The notes beneath the pieces are model-generated. The model worked only from the letters and a program-made list of their open reading frames with translations, was not told where the DNA came from and did no database searches. Of a DNA stretch of 5,861 nt, positions 1-5,861 are shown one piece after another. Within the stretch, counting starts at the first letter, position 1. The number at the start of each line of letters is the position of its first letter. The position numbers and the translations under genes were made by a program. The stretch is from positions 1 to 5,861 of the forward strand of contig JAIFTM010000050.1 of NCBI GenBank assembly GCA_019661745.1, read 5' to 3'. Source of the stretch: Mollicutes bacterium PWAP. GTDB lineage: Bacteria > Bacillota_I > Bacilli_A > Mycoplasmatales > Metamycoplasmataceae.

Positions 1-2166
1 AATAAAAGGAGTATTGTTTCTTACTTCTATTAATTGTTTTTGAAAAGAATCACCAAGACCTTTTATATAATTAAAAGGTAAAATAATTCTTTTATTTTGT
101 AATTCATTGTAAACAACATTAGTACTTAAATTAATTTCAGGACTTATAATTTTAATTTCTTGAGCCATAGCTTCAATGGAATATTTTTTTAAAGAAGATT
201 GACCAGCACTACTTGAACCTATTACGGCTGTATAAAATTCTATTGGAAATCTACTTTTTAAATAAGCTAATGAAAATGAAATAATTCCATAACTAACGGC
301 GTGAGATCGGTTAAATCCATAACTAGCAAATTTTTCAATAGCTGCAAAAATTATATTTGCATCTTTTTCAGAAACATTATTTTTAAGAGCTCCTTTTATA
401 AATTTATCTTTGTTCTCTAAAATTAGTGATTCTTTCTTTTTAGATATTGCTCTACGCATAATATCTGCTTCTGAAAAATCAAAACCTGAAACATTTTGAA
501 GAATTTGCATAATTTGCTCTTGATAAATTATTATTCCATAAGTATTTTCTACAATTTTATCGTAAGAAGGGTGAATTTTAGGAATTTCTTCTTCATTTTT
601 TTTTCTTTTTATATAAGAAGGAATAAATGCCATAGGGCCTGGCCTATATAAAGAAATAACAGCAACTAAATCTTCAAAATTGTCTATACCAACATCTTTT
701 AATGTTTTTTTCATATCATAACTTTCAACTTGAAAAATTCCATTTGTATTACCGCTGTTTAAAAGAAATAAAGTTTTAGAATCATCTAAGTTAATTAGAT
801 CAATGTTCAACTTTTTTTTATAATTAATAAAAATTTCATCAATTATTTTTATCATAGAAGTTAAATTACTTAAAGCAAGTAAGTCAAATTTTAATAATCC
901 AATTTCTTCAATAACGCTTCCATCTACAGAAATTTGATTGAACCCAGAATTTGATGTAGTTATTTCTGCAATATTACTTAATTTTTCATTAGACAAAACA
1001 ATACCTGCAGCATGTGTCCCAAATTGCCTTACATATCCTTCAATTAATAAAGCCATTTCAAATAAACTTTTGTTTTCATCATTTTTATTAATTTCAGCTC
1101 TAAATTTTGCAACTTTTTTATATGATTCTTTTAATCCCATTCCATTGGGTATTTTTTTAGTTATCAAATTAGCTTTAACGACGGGATATCCTTTTAAGCG
1201 AGCAATATCTTTTAAAGCACTTTTAGAAATAATTCTACTAAAAGTAATTATTTGAGCACAATTTTCTTTACCGTATTTATTAAACATATATTCAACAACT
1301 TGAATTCTTTTATCACTTTGAATATCTATATCAATATCAGGCATAGTAATTCTTTTTGGATTTAAAAATCTTTCGAAAAGAAGATTAAATTTAATTGGAT
1401 CAACTTTAGTAATATTTAAAAGAAAAGAAACAAGAGATCCGGGAGCGCTGCCGCGACCAGGACCAATATAAATATTATTATTTTTACATCAACTAACCAT
1501 GTCCTCCATTATTAGAAAATAATCAACAAATTTTAACTCTTCAATAACAGAAATTTCAAAATTCAGCCTTTTTAAATAATCTTGAAAATTTATATTAGAA
1601 TTTTTAAAATAATATTTTTTTAGAGATTTAAGCAAAAGATCTTTAAATAATTTAATTGAATTATCACTAAATGTAGGAACTGGTTTTTTATTTATTTCTC
1701 TTTTTGTAGAAATTTCTTTTAAAAAAAGGGGCGCTTTTTCTAAAGAAATTGATTTTATTTCAGTTTCAAAAATTTTCATTAAAATTTTTAGTGAATCTTT
1801 TTTATTATTAAATGTATTTGCAATTGTAACTTCTTCTTCTTTTAAAATAATTAAATTATTATCATCAATAACAAAATTATTATTTTGGAATAAAGAACTT
1901 GAAATATTAGAAATGTTTTTAAAACCAATTTTATTTTTAGGCAAAATAATTATTTTTTGGTTTGTTAAATGAATACCTAATGAAAATTCTATTTTAAATT
2001 CTTTACTAAGCTTAATAAGATCAGAATATGATTTTAAGTTATTTCTATCAACGACAATAATTTTATCTCATTCATTTTCTTTTGCATAAATAAAAAGATC
2101 TCTCAATTTAATTGAGGAGTAACCTATAGAAAATTCTGAATAAACTAATTTACTTTTATATGACAT
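1..2166 (-). CDS. dnaE: DNA polymerase III alpha subunit, DnaE type (3' end outside window)
   Basis: This is the replicative polymerase subunit that adds dNTPs at the fork; mollicutes usually also carry PolC elsewhere. The visible 722 codons cover a short N-terminal PHP-like region (about 1-100), the palm, the fingers, and the start of the helix-hairpin-helix region (KGLGDS near the window edge). Seen motifs are GPGRGSAPGS around R238, MPDIDID with D277 and D279, KFDLLALSNLT with D428, QFGTHAAGIVLS, LYRPGPMAFIPSY, YQEQIMQIL and FNRSHAVSYG. The three palm aspartates keep the spacing of E. coli D401/D403/D555. The palm starts about 124 residues earlier than in E. coli, so the N-terminus is shortened, and the PHP metal ligands are missing. 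TGA encodes W33 and W226. The ATG at 2166 was chosen because PHP-like homology begins just after it and TATAAT lies 7 bases upstream; there is no Shine-Dalgarno. Identity is secure; the C-terminal part is not visible. Confidence 0.96.
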
Positions 2167-2173
2167 TATTTTA

Positions 2174-2201
2174 ATTATATTTTTTTATTAAAAAATATGA
2201 A
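2174..2201 (-). promoter_or_regulatory. Candidate dnaE promoter for a leaderless transcript
   Basis: On the minus strand a perfect TATAAT lies at 2179-2174. A weak -35, TTCATA (2201-2196, 4 of 6 to TTGACA), sits upstream with a 16-base spacer. Seven bases separate the TATAAT from the dnaE ATG at 2166, so transcription would start at or beside the start codon. No Shine-Dalgarno is present, which agrees with a leaderless mRNA. In DNA this AT-rich a TATAAT can occur by chance; the position and the match to the ezrA start region raise confidence. Confidence 0.45.
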
Positions 2202-2218
2202 TTAAAAAATGTCATATT
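2188..2218 (-). terminator. AT-rich hairpin with T-run at the end of thiI
   Basis: Read on the minus strand, AATATGA (2218-2212) and TCATATT (2200-2194) form a 7-bp stem. An 11-base loop contains the thiI stop codon (2204-2202), and a run of six T in total follows. The stem has only one G-C pair, so it would be a weak intrinsic terminator. It may only partly separate thiI from dnaE, and it overlaps the proposed dnaE -35. Confidence 0.33.
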
Positions 2219-3350
2219 CTATAATTTCTATTTTATTTTCAAGATTTTCTTTTTCTAATTTTGGAAATAGTTCAAGTTCATCTTCTAATTTTTTAGCTAC
2301 TTTTAATTTTGGTTTTATAATAGGATTATCAGGAGCAAACATTTCACATGTCTCATTTGCTTTTTGAATTGAAATTTCATATAAACCGAATTTAATTGAT
2401 CTATTTATCGTTTCTTGTTTATCTGCAGTTAAAATTGGCCTATAAATAGGAAGTTCTGATTGAGATTGTATAACTAGCATGCTTTCTAAAGTTTGAGACG
2501 CCACTTGACCAATATTTTCTCCATTAGAAATGCCTAAATAGTTATATTTAATAGCCAATTTAGATGCTATTCTATAAAAACTTCTTCTCATTAAAATAAT
2601 TTTATAAGATTGAAAATTTGTTAATCCTTCATAATTCATTAAATCAGTGTAATTAGATCTAAAAAGTTTTGCGCTCCCTTGATATTCAATTAACTTATTA
2701 ATAATTTTATCAATTTTTTCTACTGTTTTGAAATCAGTCATAGGAGGAGTAATAAAATTTAAAAAATCAACATGAATTCCTCTTTTCATCATATCTAAAG
2801 CAGCTATGGGAGAATCTATACCACCACTTATTAAATGTAAAACTTTACCATTAATTCCGGTAGGGTAGCCACCCAAACCTTTATAACGTTTTGCAAAAAT
2901 ATAAGTATATTCTTTTCTAATTTCTACTTCAATTTTTAAACCATTTTTAATATCAACTTTTCAGTCAGTATTTCTTAAAATAAATCCACCCAATTCTTTG
3001 GCATATTCCATTGAAGTTTTTGGAAATTCTTTTCAATGTCTTTTTACAGTTACTCTAAAATTATCAGTTTTAATTTCTTTAATTAAATTTTTAATAGATT
3101 CTTTTATGTTTTTTTCATTAGTTTCTACTTTTATTACAGGAGAAAAAGAGCTTATTCCAAATATTTTTTTTAATCCTTCGATGTTTTTTTCTGAATATTT
3201 TAAAAAAATTCTATCAAATTGAACTTCACAATGAAGCCCTACAATATTTTTAATATTTTTAGCCAATTTTCTAACAAAAAGCATTTTGTTTTTTCTTTTA
3301 GTAGATAATTCACCAAAACGAATGAGAATTTCATTATATTTCAATGTCAT
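2202..3350 (-). CDS. thiI: tRNA 4-thiouridine synthetase ThiI
   Basis: ThiI adenylates U8 of tRNA and replaces its oxygen with sulfur to give s4U; in some bacteria it also supplies sulfur for thiamine. The 382-residue product has an N-terminal ferredoxin-like/THUMP region (about 1-158, starting MTLKYNEILIRFGELSTKRK). The PP-loop ATPase motif SGGIDSP is at 175-181, and the family signature GENIGQVASQTLESM at 278-292. A cysteine in NETCEMFAP (C335) falls where Bacillus-type ThiI has its conserved cysteine. There is no C-terminal rhodanese domain, as is usual for Gram-positive and mollicute forms. TGA encodes W106 and W130, so standard-code translation would split the gene. I chose the ATG at 3350 because AAGGAG lies 4 bases upstream and homology begins there; an in-frame ATG at 3374 would add eight residues. 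The start overlaps the ezrA end by 17 bases. No cysteine desulfurase gene is adjacent. Confidence 0.95.
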
Positions 3351-5037
3351 ATTTCTCCTTTTTAATATTTTCAAAAACTATTTCTAAAGCTCTTTTATAA
3401 TTTTTAAAAATATATTTATTATTGGCTTTATCAATAAAATTATAAATTTTCTCATCGGCGCTTTTATATTTATTAAGTGAATTATATAAAATATCAAATA
3501 ATTCACTATAAATTGCTTGCTTTGATACTTTAATATAGAAAGAGTTAATTGAATTAGTAATTTCTTCTAATCTAGCAATTGTAATTTTTGTAACAATACT
3601 TAAATCATTATTCTTTTTAACAAAATTTTTAAATAAAGAATTTACTTCATTAAAACCATCTATAAAAATGTTTTTTTCATTCAATCCATATTTTTTAATA
3701 ATAGTGTCAGAAAAATTTAGTATTTGTTGAGACTCTTCAAATTTATCTTTTAAAACAATATCATTTTCAATTGTTTTTTTAATCAATTTATCCAATTCAA
3801 ATACTTTTTTAAATGAATCAGAAATGGAAGAAAGAATTTGAATAATTTCAATTAATTTTAATGAATAAGAAACAGATATTTCTTTTTTGAAAATTAAAAA
3901 TATTTTATTAAATCTATTCATTTCATATTCAAGAGTTTCTTTCGCTTTTATAAGTTCAACGGTAGGTTGAGCACCATCAACAAAAATTGCTTTATATTTA
4001 TTAATAGATTTTTCTGAGTGTTTTAAAAAAATGCTTGCATTCATAATTACAGATTTTTGAAATTTTTGATTTTTAAAAAAATTTTCATATTTAATTTCAA
4101 ATTCTAAATTATTTTTTAAAATAATAACGGATCTACAATAAATTTTTACTTCTTCTATGACAGAAATGTCAAAATCTTTGAATTTATTCAATAACCTTTT
4201 AATGTCTTTTTTTAAAGTTTGTATTCTTTGATCAAAATTAATTCTTTTTTTAATATCTTCTGAATAATTACTATTCATAATTTCTCTATGGACGTGAGAA
4301 TAACTAACTAGTAAACTAAAAGTATTGGGACCCAAGTCTACAATATCAAGGTAACTTCTAATACCTTGTTCATAGCCCGAATAAGAATTAAATCTTTTTT
4401 TATTATCTTTAACAACTTCCGCTTTTCAAAAATCTTTATCATAGATTTTTTGCTTTTGTATTATAAATTTTATTTTATTAGTAAATATTTTGAATTTTTT
4501 TTCTTTCAAAAAAATTTCTGGAGCATTATTGTCTATAAGATTTCTTCAAATTTCTTGCATTGAACTCATTCTTGCAGAAATAGTTCTATCAACCATTGTA
4601 AAGCTTTTTATTTTAGATAAAAGTTCATCAATTTTATCAATAAATTCTTTTAATTTAAAATCAAATTCAATATTTAATTTAACAATTTGTTTATAAGTTT
4701 CAGTTATAAGATTTTTATGCATTGATTTTTTTAAAATTTCAATTGAAAGAAATTCTTTATTAATATCATCAAAATCCATGTAAAGGTCATTAATCAATTC
4801 TTGATCATTTGGAGATTTTTCTTTAGAAACTATCCCTTTCATAACATCTAAGTTTTTATGAGTAGAATTAATCTTACGTTCTAAAACATGAAAATTATCA
4901 ATTTCATATTTAATTTTTTCAATTTTATTTTTTCGATAAAATTTAAAATAAAATATTGCTGCAAAAATAACAAAAAATATTGTTAACGTAATTAATGAAA
5001 TCAATGTTACTAAAAAAATCGTATTTTCTAAAATCAT
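3334..5037 (-). CDS. ezrA: EzrA-like septation ring regulator (membrane-anchored coiled-coil protein)
   Basis: EzrA is a Firmicute protein that binds FtsZ and regulates Z-ring assembly; it has one N-terminal membrane anchor and a long cytoplasmic rod. Here 567 residues are predicted, close to the roughly 560 of Bacillus EzrA. Residues about 6-31 form a single hydrophobic helix, followed by the basic stretch KFYRKNKIEK, which predicts N-out, C-in topology. The rest is rich in Lys, Glu, Ile, Leu and Asn with heptad-like helices. The end (about 520-555, ANNKYIFKNYKRALEIV) resembles the conserved EzrA C-terminus, where a short helix repeat contains A-E-R-R-F and Y-D-D-S-Y-D-I-A. TGA encodes W164 and W204, so standard-code calling breaks the gene into pieces at 5037-4546 and 4335-3334. 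The ATG at 5037 gives the membrane helix directly at the N-terminus and has a promoter just upstream. Its place between rpsD and thiI matches the Bacillus neighbourhood. Sequence is diverged; another membrane-anchored coiled-coil protein is the main alternative. Confidence 0.75.
3355..3360 (-). promoter_or_regulatory. Shine-Dalgarno for thiI inside the ezrA 3' end
   Basis: AAGGAG on the minus strand, 4 bases before the ATG at 3350. It lies within the last codons of ezrA and decides between the thiI start at 3350 and the in-frame ATG at 3374. The arrangement fits translational coupling: ribosomes finishing ezrA at 3334 pass directly over the thiI initiation site. Confidence 0.75.
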
Positions 5038-5043
5038 ATTTAA

Positions 5044-5072
5044 ATTATATTTAAGAATTAACTATATGTTAA
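5044..5072 (-). promoter_or_regulatory. ezrA promoter, predicted leaderless start
   Basis: On the minus strand the -35 is TTAACA (5072-5067, 5 of 6 to consensus), followed by an exact 17-base spacer and a perfect TATAAT (5049-5044). Six bases separate the -10 from the ATG at 5037, so the transcript should begin at or within a base or two of the start codon. No Shine-Dalgarno precedes the ATG. This is the best promoter match in the window and probably drives the ezrA-thiI unit. Confidence 0.7.
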
Positions 5073-5075
5073 AAT
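5065..5075 (+). promoter_or_regulatory. Candidate rpsD promoter, extended -10 type
   Basis: TATG, one T, then TAAAAT (5070-5075) forms an extended -10 element with no recognisable -35 upstream. Transcription would start near 5082-5084, about 147-149 bases before the rpsD ATG and just before the leader stem. The element overlaps the -35 of the divergent ezrA promoter. A weaker alternative is TACAAT at 5200-5205, which would give a short leader of about 20 bases; it also lacks a clear -35. Confidence 0.45.
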
Positions 5076-5081
5076 ATATTT

Positions 5082-5230
5082 GTATATAAACAGAGTTTTT
5101 ATTGTTTGGGTTAATATGATTGTTGAATTAAAGTTAGTAAATTCTGTTTGTTGAAAACTTAGATATATCATATCCAAATGAATCAAACATCTTATTTAAT
5201 ACAATTTAAAAATAAAAAAGGAGAAAAATT
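5082..5230 (+). promoter_or_regulatory. rpsD 5' leader, candidate S4-responsive RNA
   Basis: This is about 149 bases of untranslated leader if the extended -10 promoter is used. AAACAGAGTTT (5088-5098) pairs with AAATTCTGTTT (5139-5149) over 11 positions with one G-U, extendable by one more G-U and one A-U. The 40-base loop contains TGTTTGGGT (5103-5111), which can pair with 5172-5180 (ATCCAAATG) over nine positions, three of them G-U, giving a pseudoknot topology. B. subtilis rpsD is known to be repressed by S4 through its leader RNA; that this RNA does the same is inference. I could not compare it with a covariance model, and AT-rich sequence pairs easily by chance. Confidence 0.4.
5218..5223 (+). 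promoter_or_regulatory. Shine-Dalgarno for rpsD
   Basis: AAGGAG lies 7 bases upstream of the ATG at 5231. It is a strong site, in contrast to ezrA and dnaE, which lack one. It fixes the rpsD start together with the conserved N-terminus MARYTGP. Confidence 0.85.
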
Positions 5231-5830
5231 ATGGCAAGATATACGGGCCCACAATTTAAAAAATCTAGAAGACTTGGTTTCTCAACTTTAGAGACTGGAA
5301 AAGAATTTTCTAAAGGTAAACAAAGAGAATATGCGCCAGGCCAACATGGACAAATTAGAAAAAAACACTCAGATTTTGCAGTCCACTTATTTGAAAAGCA
5401 AAAAGTTAAATTCACATATGGGGTTTCTGAAAAACATATGAAAAAATATTATTTAAAGGCTACAAAGCAAGAAGGAATTACTGGTCACAACTTATTAATT
5501 AACTTGGAAAAAAGACTTGATAATGTTGTTTATAGAATGGGATTTGCTTCTACTAGAAGACAAGCAAGACAATTTGTTAATCATGGACACTTTACTTTAA
5601 ATGGTAAAAAAGCAGATATTGCATCAATGGTTGTTAATGCTAAAGATATTGTTGAAGTTAAACCTAAATCTCAATCAATTAAATTTATAGTTGAAAATTT
5701 AAAAAATGGTAAAATATCTGAATGAGTTTCAGTTAAAGGTTTCAAAGGTACATTTGATAGAAATCCAGAAAGAAATGAATTCTTAAAATCAATTAAAGAA
5801 TCTTTACTAGTAGAACAATATTCAAAATAG
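5231..5830 (+). CDS. rpsD: 30S ribosomal protein S4
   Basis: S4 is a primary 16S rRNA-binding protein that nucleates assembly of the 30S body; in several bacteria it also represses its own synthesis. The product has 199 residues, normal for the family. The N-terminus [16 protein letters not shown] and the APGQHGQ segment are typical. The region has no zinc-binding cysteines (the C-minus form). The S4 RNA-binding domain lies at about 92-155 and contains [20 protein letters not shown] and [18 protein letters not shown] codon at 5723-5725 encodes W165; stopping there would remove the last 35 residues, which continue with the family's conserved end ([13 protein letters not shown], then LLVEQYSK). 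The gene is divergent from ezrA and has its own promoter, leader and strong ribosome binding site. It appears to be monocistronic. Confidence 0.98.
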
Positions 5831-5851
5831 ATTTATATTTCTATTTTTTTT
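5824..5851 (+). terminator. Terminator-like hairpin overlapping the rpsD stop codon
   Basis: AAAATAGA (5824-5831) is perfectly complementary to TCTATTTT (5840-5847), giving an 8-bp stem with an 8-base loop followed by more T. The TAG stop codon (5828-5830) lies in the 5' arm. The stem is AT-rich with two G-C pairs, so termination may be weak. The window ends ten bases later, so a downstream gene cannot be excluded. Confidence 0.5.
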
Positions 5852-5861
5852 ATTTAAAAAA

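Noticed and set aside
938..1255. Plus-strand open frame of about 105 codons
   Set aside because: It is antisense to well-conserved dnaE motifs (HAAGIVLS and surrounding residues), has no Shine-Dalgarno, and its hydrophobic composition is what the complement of AT-rich coding sequence gives.
2998..3222. Plus-strand open frame of about 74 codons opposite thiI
   Set aside because: Antisense shadow of the ThiI THUMP region; no independent start signal or homology.
4335..4548. Apparent split of ezrA into two genes, or a pseudogene
   Set aside because: The two pieces are in the same frame, joined by TGA codons at 4548-4546 and 4428-4426 that read as Trp under code 4. Together they give the normal EzrA length.
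4366..4696. Two overlapping plus-strand open frames opposite ezrA
   Set aside because: Phe/Ile-rich shadows of the Lys/Asn/Glu-rich EzrA coding sequence; no ribosome binding site.
5116..5199. A 27-codon reading frame in the rpsD leader (ATG at 5116, two TGA read as Trp, stop TAA at 5197-5199)
   Set aside because: No clear Shine-Dalgarno, no recognisable peptide, and it runs through the proposed structured leader. A short open frame like this is expected by chance under code 4 in AT-rich DNA.
5206..5415. Minus-strand open frame of about 69 codons opposite rpsD
   Set aside because: It is antisense to the strongly conserved S4 N-terminus and crosses the rpsD Shine-Dalgarno.
1..5861. CRISPR arrays, insertion sequences, tRNA or rRNA genes
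   Set aside because: No regularly spaced direct repeats, transposase-like reading frames, terminal inverted repeats, cloverleaf-like segments or rRNA signatures were seen. Nearly the whole window is accounted for by four housekeeping genes.

Overview
The window comes from a mollicute (Mycoplasma-type) genome. The DNA is very AT-rich. All four genes read through in-frame TGA codons at positions where the protein families continue uninterrupted, so UGA is read as tryptophan (genetic code 4). In my translation all seven tryptophans are TGA and none is TGG. I cannot name the species.

Layout. Three genes lie on the minus strand, transcribed from about 5037 towards position 1: ezrA-like (5037-3334, membrane-anchored coiled-coil division protein), thiI (3350-2202, tRNA 4-thiouridine synthetase) and dnaE (2166 to beyond position 1, DNA polymerase III alpha subunit, 3' end outside the window). 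ezrA and thiI overlap by 17 bases and look translationally coupled. A 35-base gap with an AT-rich hairpin and a candidate promoter separates thiI from dnaE. On the plus strand, rpsD (5231-5830, ribosomal protein S4) is transcribed divergently from ezrA and ends in a small terminator-like hairpin.

The 193-base gap between ezrA and rpsD (5038-5230) is the most information-rich non-coding part. It holds a good minus-strand promoter (TTAACA, 17-base spacer, TATAAT) placed so that the ezrA transcript would begin at or next to its ATG (leaderless). It also holds an overlapping plus-strand extended -10 element for rpsD. Next comes an rpsD leader of about 150 nt that can fold into a long-range stem plus a possible pseudoknot. 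The leader is a candidate S4 autoregulatory RNA, by analogy with Bacillus rpsD. dnaE has the same TATAAT-to-ATG arrangement as ezrA, which suggests a shared leaderless start design.

Biology. The genes cover translation (S4), tRNA modification (ThiI), division (EzrA) and replication (DnaE). The rpsD/ezrA/thiI neighbourhood resembles the corresponding Bacillus subtilis region and looks like a reduced remnant of an ancestral Firmicute cluster. There are no mobile elements, CRISPR arrays, tRNA or rRNA genes. I see no evidence for a wholly new system. The points worth following up are the regulatory region, the degenerate PHP domain of DnaE, and the diverged EzrA.
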